A DNA stretch of 18,127 nucleotides from an uncultured Prevotellaceae bacterium (GTDB lineage: Bacteria; Bacteroidota; Bacteroidia; Bacteroidales; Bacteroidaceae): assembly GCA_902775075.1 (NCBI GenBank), contig CACYKX010000034.1, positions 1-18,127 of the forward strand, written 5' to 3'. The notes beneath the pieces are model-generated. The model searched no databases. It was not told the DNA's origin and was given only the letters and a program-made list of their open reading frames with translations. Positions 7,795 to 14,489 of this stretch are shown in pieces. The position numbers were made by a program, and so were the translations under genes. Each line of letters begins with the position of its first letter. The first letter of the stretch is position 1.

Positions 7795-8496
7795 TCATTT
7801 TACAAGTATCTTCACCAATTCCTTCATTCCTTCAGAGGCACCCTTCTGAATATGAACAATCTTACGATAAGAATTTGTTCCCATTACAGGCTCCGGGTCA
7901 ATAAGATATACAGGAATTGAAGGATCGGTATATTGTATAAGCCCAGCGGCCGGATACACATTCATACTTGTTCCTATAATCACGAAGATATCAGCATCCT
8001 TAGCTTCATAAGCTGCAGCATCCATCATCGGGACACTCTCACCAAAGAACACGATGTAAGGACGGAGCAAGCTACCATCCCCAGCCTTTTCACCAGGAAC
8101 AACATCAGAATTATCAGGAGTCAGTTGTTTGATATAATGATGATTATAAGGATCACGACTCGAGCACACCTTTGTCAGTTCACCATGAAGATGAATAACA
8201 TGCGAAGATCCAGCTTTTTCATGTAGATTATCTACATTCTGTGTTACCACACACACCTCATAATCATTTTCCAGTTGCTTAATCAGTCGATGTCCCTCAT
8301 TAGGCTGCGCATTCCAAAGTTTCTTACGTAGCATATTATAGAAATTGGTCACGAGCGTAGGATCAGCCTCCCATCCATCATGCGAAGCCACCTTTTCTAC
8401 AGGATAGTTTTCCCACAATCCATCATTACCACGAAAAGTCTTGAAACCACTTTCCACCGACATACCTGCACCTGTTAAAAATACAATTTTCTTCAT
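7795..8496 (-). CDS. Sir2-family NAD-dependent protein deacylase (sirtuin)
   Basis: This 233-aa cytoplasmic enzyme is predicted to remove acyl groups from lysines with NAD+. The NAD-binding motif GAGMSVESGFKTFRG is at residues 9-23, TQNVDNLHEKAG at 85-96, catalytic His104 in HLHGEL, and FFGESVP at 150-156. The start is placed at the ATG at 8496, giving MKKIVFLTGAG, the usual sirtuin N-terminus. An in-frame ATG 24 nt upstream would sit within the predicted -7 element TAATTTTG (8518-8525) and is rejected. Two oddities stand out. The family's structural zinc cysteines are mostly absent (only Cys111 remains in that region). Of the YxxR acyl-specificity motif of CobB/SIRT5-like enzymes, Tyr53 is kept but Leu56 replaces Arg. 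Divergent from the FKBP cluster and convergent with the transporter. Confidence 0.9.
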   Translation of the reverse strand: MKKIVFLTGAGMSVESGFKTFRGNDGLWENYPVEKVASHDGWEADPTLVTNFYNMLRKKLWNAQPNEGHRLIKQLENDYEVCVVTQNVDNLHEKAGSSHVIHLHGELTKVCSSRDPYNHHYIKQLTPDNSDVVPGEKAGDGSLLRPYIVFFGESVPMMDAAAYEAKDADIFVIIGTSMNVYPAAGLIQYTDPSIPVYLIDPEPVMGTNSYRKIVHIQKGASEGMKELVKILVK

Positions 8497-8517
8497 AAGT
8501 ATAGTATTAACAATGCA

Positions 8518-8525
8518 CAAAATTA
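8518..8525 (-). promoter_or_regulatory. -7 element of the sirtuin gene
   Basis: On the minus strand TAATTTTG matches TAnnTTTG and lies 21 nt upstream of the ATG at 8496. No convincing -33 TTG is found at the expected 20-bp spacing, so this is a partial promoter match. Its position supports the downstream start codon for the sirtuin. Confidence 0.4.
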
Positions 8526-8568
8526 GTAATTTTTCGCAAATGTGTGTCTACTTATGAAAGAAAAATAT

Positions 8569-8576
8569 TATCTTTG
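8569..8576 (+). promoter_or_regulatory. -7 element of the FKBP cluster
   Basis: TATCTTTG is an exact -7 match, 44 nt upstream of the first FKBP ATG at 8621. There is no clear -33 TTG about 20 bp upstream; only TGTGTG is present. It is the only good candidate in the 124-bp divergent gap and probably drives all three FKBP genes, since the 17-bp gaps between them hold no promoter. Confidence 0.5.
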
Positions 8577-8620
8577 CGTTAGTTTTAAAACAATACATAT
8601 TATAAATTTTAATTGATTTT

Positions 8621-9205
8621 ATGGATAAAGTAAGTTACGCACTAGGCCTAGGTATTGCACGTCAACTTTCAGGTTTAGGAGCAACAGAAATTAATGTTGA
8701 AGATTTCGCACAGGCATTAAAGGATATTTTTTCAGGCAAAGAGCCTCAAATTAGTGACGAAGAAGGTCAGAGTCTTGTCAGCGCATACCTCCAGCAGAAA
8801 CAAGACATGGTTACATCTAAGATGAAAGAAGAAGGTCAGAAGTTTCTAGAGGAAAATAGCAAGAAAGAAGGTGTTGTCACACTACCTTCAGGTCTTCAAT
8901 ATCAGGTTCTTCGCGAAGGCAACGGTAAGAAGCCAAAAGCTACTGACCAGGTAGAATGCCACTATGAAGGAACATTGATCAATGGTACTAAATTTGATTC
9001 ATCATACGATCGTGGTCAGACAGCTACATTCCCTTTGAACCAAGTTATTGCTGGCTGGACAGAAGGCCTTCAACTCATGCAAGAAGGTGCAAAGTATCGC
9101 TTCTTCATTCCTTATAACCTCGGTTATGGCGAGCGCGGTGCAGGACAGTCTATTCCTCCATTTGCGACCTTGATTTTTGATGTAGAACTCATTGCTGTTA
9201 AATAA
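8621..9205 (+). CDS. FKBP-type peptidyl-prolyl isomerase, cytoplasmic (FklB-like)
   Basis: This 194-aa protein has an N-terminal FKBP_N dimerisation domain (about 1-85) and a C-terminal FKBP domain (about 88-194). It is predicted to catalyse cis-trans isomerisation of X-Pro bonds and to act as a folding helper. Active-site positions equivalent to human FKBP12 are present: Tyr115 (HYEG), Asp126 (KFDSS), Val142-Ile143 and Trp146 (VIAGW), Tyr169 (GYG), Phe186 (LIFDVEL). It begins MDKVSYALGLGIARQLSG with no signal peptide, so a cytoplasmic place like that of E. coli FklB is inferred. First gene of a three-gene FKBP cluster; the next ATG follows its stop by 17 bp. Confidence 0.92.
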   Translation: MDKVSYALGLGIARQLSGLGATEINVEDFAQALKDIFSGKEPQISDEEGQSLVSAYLQQKQDMVTSKMKEEGQKFLEENSKKEGVVTLPSGLQYQVLREGNGKKPKATDQVECHYEGTLINGTKFDSSYDRGQTATFPLNQVIAGWTEGLQLMQEGAKYRFFIPYNLGYGERGAGQSIPPFATLIFDVELIAVK

Positions 9206-9222
9206 TAATCTAAGATAAATAA

Positions 9223-10122
9223 ATGAAAAAATTAGTTTTTGGAGCTCTTATCGCTCTCAGCACTGCCACATTCATAGGTTGTGGTAATTCAACCCCAAAA
9301 GCAGATCTTAAGACAGATGTTGACACCATGTCTTATGCTATGGGCTTGTCACAGACTCAAGGTCTGAAGGATTTCTTAGTAAGTCGTATGGGTATTGATA
9401 CCACATACATGGACGAATTCATCAAAGGTCTCAACGACGGTGCCAATGCTGGCGATGACAAGAAGAAGGCTGCATACTATGCAGGTATTCAGATTGGTCA
9501 GCAGATCTCTAACCAGATGATCAAAGGCATCAACCACGAAGTATTCGGTGAAGATTCTACCAAGACTATTTCTATGAAGAATTTCATGGCAGGTTTTATC
9601 CAGGGTACTTTAGGTAAAAAGGGCGAGATGACTGTAGAACAGGCTACTAAGATTGCTCAACTGAAGATGATGGCAATCAAAGCTAAAAATATGGAGAAGG
9701 AATATGGTCCTAACAAGATCGCTGGTGAGAAATTCCTCGCTGCCAACAAGAAGAAACCAGGTGTAAAGACTCTTCCTTCAGGTCTCCAGTATAAGGTGAT
9801 CAAGGTTGGTAATGGTCCTATCCCTTCTGACACTTCTATCGTTAAGGTAAACTATGAAGGTAGAACTATCGATGGTAAAGTATTCGACTCTACATACAAG
9901 CGTGGACAGCCTGTTGAGCTTCATGCGAATCAGGTTATCAAGGGTTGGACAGAAGCACTTGTTCGCATGCCTGCAGGTTCTATTTGGGAAGTTTACATTC
10001 CTCAGAATCTAGCATATGGTGACCGTGAACAGGGTGGCGAGATTAAGCCATTCTCTACTTTGATCTTCAAGATAGAGTTACTTTCTGTAGGCAAGATAGA
10101 GTTACTTTCTGTAGGTAAGTAA
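9223..10122 (+). CDS. FKBP-type peptidyl-prolyl isomerase, predicted lipoprotein
   Basis: This 299-aa paralogue of the preceding gene has a lipoprotein signal peptide: MKK, a hydrophobic stretch, then the lipobox FIGC with the lipid-modified Cys20. No acidic cluster follows the Cys, so surface export is not predicted and a periplasm-facing anchor is likelier. Residues 30-165 form the FKBP_N-like helical domain; 183-290 form the FKBP domain. Active-site Tyr211, Asp222, Trp242, Tyr265 and Phe282 are all kept. It probably helps fold envelope proteins. The C-terminus is odd: the last eight domain residues KIELLSVG are repeated exactly (283-290, 291-298), due to a 24-bp tandem duplication in the DNA. 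Without the duplication the protein would end at the normal FKBP C-terminus. Confidence 0.92.
   Translation: MKKLVFGALIALSTATFIGCGNSTPKADLKTDVDTMSYAMGLSQTQGLKDFLVSRMGIDTTYMDEFIKGLNDGANAGDDKKKAAYYAGIQIGQQISNQMIKGINHEVFGEDSTKTISMKNFMAGFIQGTLGKKGEMTVEQATKIAQLKMMAIKAKNMEKEYGPNKIAGEKFLAANKKKPGVKTLPSGLQYKVIKVGNGPIPSDTSIVKVNYEGRTIDGKVFDSTYKRGQPVELHANQVIKGWTEALVRMPAGSIWEVYIPQNLAYGDREQGGEIKPFSTLIFKIELLSVGKIELLSVGK
10068..10115 (+). repeat. Perfect 24-bp tandem duplication at the 3' end of the lipoprotein FKBP gene
   Basis: Positions 10068-10091 and 10092-10115 are identical. The unit keeps the reading frame and adds eight residues (KIELLSVG) to the C-terminus, immediately before the final Lys and stop. 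Zero divergence suggests a recent event, or one prone to slippage. Confidence 0.95.
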
Positions 10123-10139
10123 TTATTGCATCATTGAAT

Positions 10140-11024
10140 ATGAAGAAAACTATAATTTTAGCACTCGTCCTCATGGCGAGTGCTTCTTTTTCGGTAGCCG
10201 GAAATGGACCGAAGAAAGACAAGAAGAAAGAAGTTAAGACCGTTGTTCCCGTAAGTCTTACAACAACATCAGACTCTTTGGGTTATGCAAAGGGTGTATC
10301 AGCAACTCAAGGTCTCATGTCTTTCGTTCAAGAGAATTATCATGTAGACACCGCCTATACGGCAGAATTTATTGATGGTTTCAAAGAGATCATCAGCAAA
10401 GCGAATACTCCTCAAAACACAGCCCGTATCGCTGGTATGCAAATAGCACAGATCGTAAGCGAACGAATTCTACCTTCTGAGAAAGAGACTGCTGCCAGTA
10501 AGAATCTCACCATCGACGAAAATAAATTCATCGAAGGATTCATTGCCGCTATTAGCAAAGACACTACCCTTTTCAATGTAGAGAGTGCTAAGAAATATAG
10601 CAATCAGGTTTTAGCTTCTGTCGACAAGAAATGGCTCGAAGAGAATGCAAAGAAACCAGGTGTAAAAGTATTGCCAGATGGTCTTCAATACAAAGTAATC
10701 ACCGAAGGACATGGCGCAATCCCTAAAGCTACTGATGAGGTTGAAGTTATCTATGAAGGTAAAACTACCGATGGTAAAGTGTTCGATGCAACCAGCAAGC
10801 ATGGAAAGAAGACAGATACCTTTAATGCAGGAAATCTCATCAAGGGATGGACAGAAGCCCTCACGATGATGCCTGTAGGAAGCAAATGGGAAATCTATAT
10901 TCCTTCAGAACTAGCATATGGTGAGCACCGAGCAGGACAGATTGCTCCTTATTCTACTCTAATTTTTACTTTAGAGTTGGTAAATATCGTAGAACCTCAA
11001 AAGAAAGAAGAGAAAAAGAAATAA
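10140..11024 (+). CDS. FKBP-type peptidyl-prolyl isomerase, exported
   Basis: This 294-aa third FKBP has a Sec signal peptide, MKKTIILALVLMASASFSVA, with probable cleavage after Ala20 and no lipobox. The mature protein starts with a Lys-rich stretch (residues 25-33), then a helical FKBP_N-like domain (about 40-165) and an FKBP domain (178-284). Active-site Tyr205, Asp216, Trp237, Tyr260 and Phe276 are present; the FKBP12 Val55 position is Leu. The tail EPQKKEEKKK is highly charged. A soluble periplasmic folding helper is inferred. The ATG at 10140 is chosen over an in-frame TTG at 10134 because it begins a standard signal peptide and leaves the same 17-bp gap seen between the first two FKBP genes. 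Confidence 0.92.
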   Translation: MKKTIILALVLMASASFSVAGNGPKKDKKKEVKTVVPVSLTTTSDSLGYAKGVSATQGLMSFVQENYHVDTAYTAEFIDGFKEIISKANTPQNTARIAGMQIAQIVSERILPSEKETAASKNLTIDENKFIEGFIAAISKDTTLFNVESAKKYSNQVLASVDKKWLEENAKKPGVKVLPDGLQYKVITEGHGAIPKATDEVEVIYEGKTTDGKVFDATSKHGKKTDTFNAGNLIKGWTEALTMMPVGSKWEIYIPSELAYGEHRAGQIAPYSTLIFTLELVNIVEPQKKEEKKK

Positions 11025-11032
11025 AGAAACAA

Positions 11033-11072
11033 ACAAAATGCACGATATTTTAAAATTTATCGCGCATTTTGT
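11033..11072. terminator. Long inverted repeat: terminator of the FKBP cluster or operator of the lrp operon
   Basis: The arm ACAAAATGCACGATA (11033-11047) pairs with 11058-11072 with one mismatch, around the AT-rich loop TTTTAAAATT. It starts 8 nt after the FKBP stop codon and has A and T runs at the stem base, as bidirectional terminators do. Its right arm directly abuts the -33 TTG of the next promoter, and AT-rich dyads are typical Lrp/AsnC sites, so a regulatory role is also possible. Confidence 0.6.
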
Positions 11073-11102
11073 TGCTTCATTCAATAATTTTGCTTATATT
11101 TG
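11072..11102 (+). promoter_or_regulatory. Promoter of the lrp-dipeptidase-cyclase operon
   Basis: TTG at 11072-11074 and TATATTTG at 11095-11102 are 20 bp apart, an exact fit to the Bacteroidetes consensus. A second -7 match, TAATTTTG (11085-11092), lies 10 bp upstream but lacks a -33 partner. The leader to the ATG at 11158 would be about 50 nt. Confidence 0.68.
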
Positions 11103-11157
11103 CTCTTAGAATTAAAGCCTTTTGAGATTCTATAGACATTAAACAAAACAAAAAAGC

Positions 11158-11625
11158 ATGGACAAGATTGATAATCTCGATAAGAAGATACTCAGTATCC
11201 TCAGTAAGAATGCGCGCATCCCTTTTAAGGATGTAGCAACAGAGTGTGGCGTTTCCAGAGCCGCCATCCATCAACGTGTACAACACTTAGTGGAAAACGG
11301 AATCATTACCGGTAGTGGTTTTGATGTAAACCCGAAAAGCCTCGGATACTCTACATGCACTTACGTGGGACTAAACCTGGAACGTGGTAGTATGTATAAG
11401 AAAGTAGTAGAGCGACTCGTCAACATTGCAGAAGTCGTTGAATGCCACTTTACTACAGGCCCTTACACCATGCTCGTTAAACTCTATGCAAAAGACAATG
11501 AGCAACTTATGGACCTGCTCAACAATCAACTTCAGAGTATTCCTGGCGTTGTATCAACCGAAACATTGATTTCTCTTGAGCAGAGCATCAAACGAGAGAT
11601 ACCAGTCAAGATAGACGAAAACTAA
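11158..11625 (+). CDS. Lrp/AsnC-family transcriptional regulator
   Basis: This 155-aa DNA-binding regulator has an N-terminal winged helix-turn-helix (LDKKILSILSKNARIPFKDVA, residues 7 to 27, recognition helix near SRAAIHQRV at 33-41) and a C-terminal RAM ligand-binding domain (about 67-142). Family members form dimers and octamers, sense amino acids and often regulate themselves and adjacent genes. Length fits the family. The first gene of a tight operon: its TAA overlaps the ATG of the C26-M19 gene by one base. It therefore probably controls uptake or breakdown of a peptide or amino acid handled by the next two genes. The ligand cannot be told from sequence. Confidence 0.92.
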   Translation: MDKIDNLDKKILSILSKNARIPFKDVATECGVSRAAIHQRVQHLVENGIITGSGFDVNPKSLGYSTCTYVGLNLERGSMYKKVVERLVNIAEVVECHFTTGPYTMLVKLYAKDNEQLMDLLNNQLQSIPGVVSTETLISLEQSIKREIPVKIDEN

Positions 11626-13361
11626 TGAACAATTTTGATTTAGAATCGTATTTGACAGATGTCTATACGAACTATCCTGAGGCCAATAATCAACCGATCA
11701 TTGGCCTCACTGCTAATTATAGCAATATTGATGCTACACTTCGTAGCGTCTACTACCAGCAAATCGTAAAGGCCGGTGGAACTCCTGTCATTATTCCTCC
11801 TGTTGCCGACAAGGATGTAATCATCAACACACTATCTCATCTCGATGGACTTATCCTTACAGGTGGTGCTGATTACAACCCGCTTTGGGCTGGCGAAGAA
11901 CCTTCTCCTAAACTTCATCATATCAATAGAGAACGTGACCTTGCTGAACTCATGATTACCCGTCTTGCTTTCAACCGTCAGATTCCTATGCTGGGAATAT
12001 GCCGCGGTATACAAACATTGGCAATGGCACTGGGAGGTAAGGTCATCCAGGATATTGATAACAAAATTAAGCACGATCAAGATGCAGACCGCAACGAACC
12101 TACGCATAGTGTAACCATCGCTACGAATAGTATTTTGGAGAAGATCTATGACGAAGAAAAGCTATTCGTCAACACCTTCCACCATCAAGCTGTAGGAGAA
12201 CCTGGGCCTCATCTCAAAGTAACTGCCAAAGCTCCGGACGGCATCATCGAAGGTATAGAAAGCAACGAATATAAATCGATTCTTGGTGTACAGTGGCATC
12301 CTGAATGGCTTGAGAAAGATGGACTAAAAATTTTCCAGTGGCTCGTCAATGAGGCTCAAGAATTTGCTCAGGCTAAGAAGATTCAACGACACATCATTAC
12401 CATCGATTCTCATTGCGATACTCCGATGTTCTTTCCACAAGGGGTACACTTTGAGGACCGTGACTCACGCATTCTATACGACCTTCATAAGATGAACGAA
12501 GGACGTACCGATGCTGTCACCATGGTAGCTTATATTCCACAACATCCCAAACCGGGGGAGATTCCAGAAGGTATGTCACCACGACAGTATGCTGACAGTA
12601 TATTCGACAAGATTAAGGATATTGTAGACCACAATAAAGATTATATTGCTTTAGCTCGCAATCCTCATGAGTTAATTGCAAACAAGCATGCCAACAAGAA
12701 AACTATCATGCTCGGTATAGAGAATGGATTAGCCTTAGAGGGAGATATCAGAAATATCCAGCATTTCGCAGATCGTGGCATCACATATATCACACTCTGT
12801 CACAATGGCGATAATGATATCTGTGACAGTGCACGTGGTGAACAGACACACAATGGTGTCAGCGAACTGGGCGAGAAAGTTATTCATGAGATGAACCGAC
12901 TTGGTCTTATGGTGGATTTAAGTCATGCTGCAGAAAAGAGTTTCTATGATGCACTCGATATCAGTTCTACTCCTATTGTCTGCAGTCATAGTAACTGTAA
13001 ATCCCTATGCGATGTTCCAAGAAATCTTACCGATGACCAACTGCGCGCATTGGCTGCCAAGGATGGTGTTGCACAAATCACACTATACCACGGATTTCTA
13101 CAGAAAGATGGTGAAGCCAATATCATGGACGCCATGAAGCATCTTGAACATGCCATCGACATCATGGGTATTGATCATGTAGGATTAGGCACCGACTTTG
13201 ATGGAGATGGCGGTGTATGTGGCATTGCCGATGCCAGTGAACTCATCCAGTTCACCCGTCAGTTGCTTCACCGCCGTTACAGCATCGAAGATATCAGAAA
13301 GATATGGGGTGGCAACTGGCTTCGTGTCATGAAACAAGTACAGGAATGTGTAATTAAGTAA
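11625..13361 (+). CDS. Fusion of PuuD-like glutamine amidotransferase (C26) and M19 zinc dipeptidase
   Basis: This 578-aa protein has two complete enzyme domains in one uninterrupted frame. Residues about 22-245 are a class I glutamine amidotransferase-like domain of the gamma-glutamyl-GABA hydrolase (PuuD) type: LTGGADYNP (78-86), nucleophile Cys126 in GICRG, and His225 and Glu227 in GVQWHPEW. After a short linker, residues about 257-575 form an M19 (renal dipeptidase) domain: HxD at His263/Asp265, Glu366 in LGIENG, His434 in VDLSHAAE, His455 in CSHSN, and DFDG at 524-527, covering the expected di-zinc site. There is no signal peptide, so the location is cytoplasmic. A plausible job is hydrolysing gamma-glutamyl and ordinary dipeptides in sequence; this is inference. 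It overlaps lrp by 1 nt, and the cyclase gene follows after 2 nt. Confidence 0.92.
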   Translation: MNNFDLESYLTDVYTNYPEANNQPIIGLTANYSNIDATLRSVYYQQIVKAGGTPVIIPPVADKDVIINTLSHLDGLILTGGADYNPLWAGEEPSPKLHHINRERDLAELMITRLAFNRQIPMLGICRGIQTLAMALGGKVIQDIDNKIKHDQDADRNEPTHSVTIATNSILEKIYDEEKLFVNTFHHQAVGEPGPHLKVTAKAPDGIIEGIESNEYKSILGVQWHPEWLEKDGLKIFQWLVNEAQEFAQAKKIQRHIITIDSHCDTPMFFPQGVHFEDRDSRILYDLHKMNEGRTDAVTMVAYIPQHPKPGEIPEGMSPRQYADSIFDKIKDIVDHNKDYIALARNPHELIANKHANKKTIMLGIENGLALEGDIRNIQHFADRGITYITLCHNGDNDICDSARGEQTHNGVSELGEKVIHEMNRLGLMVDLSHAAEKSFYDALDISSTPIVCSHSNCKSLCDVPRNLTDDQLRALAAKDGVAQITLYHGFLQKDGEANIMDAMKHLEHAIDIMGIDHVGLGTDFDGDGGVCGIADASELIQFTRQLLHRRYSIEDIRKIWGGNWLRVMKQVQECVIK

Positions 13362-13363
13362 CA

Positions 13364-14383
13364 ATGAAGAATTCAATGAAAATATTAATAGGTGTAGTCG
13401 CTATAGCTATGATTGGTACAGGCATCTACACTTACAAGAATCACATAGGAGAAACCACAGAAGTAGAAGAAACTGAAGAGATAGAAAAAGTTCAACCAGT
13501 AGGTCCATCCTTCAATGCAGATAGTGCTTTTACTTATTGTGCTGAACAATGTGAGTTCGGTCCTCGTACGATGAACAGTGAAGCTCATGAGAAATGTGCC
13601 GACTGGATAGTTGCGAAGTTCAAGCAAATAGGATGCGAGGTAAAGACACAAAAAGCAGATCTTCAAGGTTTCGATGGTACGACGCTGAAGAGCACGAATA
13701 TCATCGCCAGCTACAACCCAAAGGCTACCACACGAATTCTTCTATGTGCACATTGGGACAGTCGTCCTTGGGCGGATAATGATCCAGACAGTGCCAATCA
13801 TCATAAGCCAGTGATGGCAGCCAACGATGGAGCCAGTGGCATTGGTGTAATGATGGAGATTGCACGACAGCTACAGAAAGATAAAAAACTGAAGATTGGC
13901 GTCGACTTTGTATGCTTTGATGCCGAAGACTACGGAACTCCTTACTGGGCAGATCATCAAGACGACAATTCTTGGGCTCTCGGTGCTCAATATTGGAGTA
14001 AGAATCTACCACAAGGTTATGAAGCACGCTATGGTATCTTATTAGATATGGTAGGCGGTCAAGGTTCGAAATTCTATCGCGAGGGAATGTCACAACAATA
14101 TGCCAATGCTATCGTCAAGAAGGTATGGCGTGCTGCTTATCAGGCAGGATACGGCAGTTACTTTCCTAAAGAAGATGGCGGTATGATTACAGACGATCAT
14201 ATTCCTGTGAACCAGAATGCGCAAATTCCAACCATCGACATCATTCCATACTATCCTGATTGTCAACAGAGTACCTTCGGACCTACATGGCACACCGTAA
14301 GTGATGACATGCAACATCTTGACAAGGCCACACTAAAGGCTGTAGGACAAACTTTGATTCAAGTTCTTTATACTGAAGAATAA
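13364..14383 (+). CDS. M28-family glutaminyl-peptide cyclotransferase, membrane anchored
   Basis: This 339-aa protein starts with a hydrophobic segment (residues 6-22) without a lipobox, so it is probably anchored in the inner membrane with its catalytic part in the periplasm. An acidic spacer (about 30-41) follows. The M28-type domain has CAHWDSRPWADND (128-140), AANDGASGIGVM (152-163), CFDAEDYG (184-191) and PTWHTVSDD (307-315). These match the single-zinc glutaminyl cyclases of oral Bacteroidetes (Prevotella intermedia, Porphyromonas) better than di-zinc aminopeptidases; Asp155, Glu188 (or Asp189) and His310 are the likely zinc ligands. Such enzymes convert N-terminal Gln of exported proteins to pyroglutamate. 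Start ATG at 13364 (Met5 is an alternative). Last gene of the operon, before a strong terminator. An aminopeptidase role cannot be fully excluded. Confidence 0.85.
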   Translation: MKNSMKILIGVVAIAMIGTGIYTYKNHIGETTEVEETEEIEKVQPVGPSFNADSAFTYCAEQCEFGPRTMNSEAHEKCADWIVAKFKQIGCEVKTQKADLQGFDGTTLKSTNIIASYNPKATTRILLCAHWDSRPWADNDPDSANHHKPVMAANDGASGIGVMMEIARQLQKDKKLKIGVDFVCFDAEDYGTPYWADHQDDNSWALGAQYWSKNLPQGYEARYGILLDMVGGQGSKFYREGMSQQYANAIVKKVWRAAYQAGYGSYFPKEDGGMITDDHIPVNQNAQIPTIDIIPYYPDCQQSTFGPTWHTVSDDMQHLDKATLKAVGQTLIQVLYTEE

Positions 14384-14412
14384 TACATCCGGTTGACATC
14401 AACCTATATAGG

Positions 14413-14454
14413 AAAAAGAGGCGACTACTTATGATAAGCAGTCGCCTCTTTTTT
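14413..14454. terminator. Strong bidirectional hairpin terminator
   Basis: GAGGCGACTACTTAT (14418-14432) pairs with ATAAGCAGTCGCCTC with one mismatch and a 2-nt loop. It is flanked by AAAAA on the left and TTTTTT on the right. It serves the cyclase operon and, in the opposite direction, the DUF4294 gene whose stop codon lies 36 nt further right. Confidence 0.92.
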
Positions 14455-14489
14455 AATCTATTCGTATGATGATTCCATACTCATAGTCT

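Noticed and set aside
8497..8520. Upstream ATG adding eight residues to the sirtuin
   Set aside because: It overlaps the likely -7 element and adds residues not seen in the family; MKKIVFLTGAG is the natural start.
10134..10139. TTG start for the third FKBP gene
   Set aside because: An ATG two codons later begins a typical signal peptide and keeps the 17-bp spacing of the cluster.
11085..11092. Second -7 match TAATTTTG as an independent lrp promoter
   Set aside because: There is no TTG at the expected -33 distance; the match 10 bp downstream has correct spacing and is preferred.
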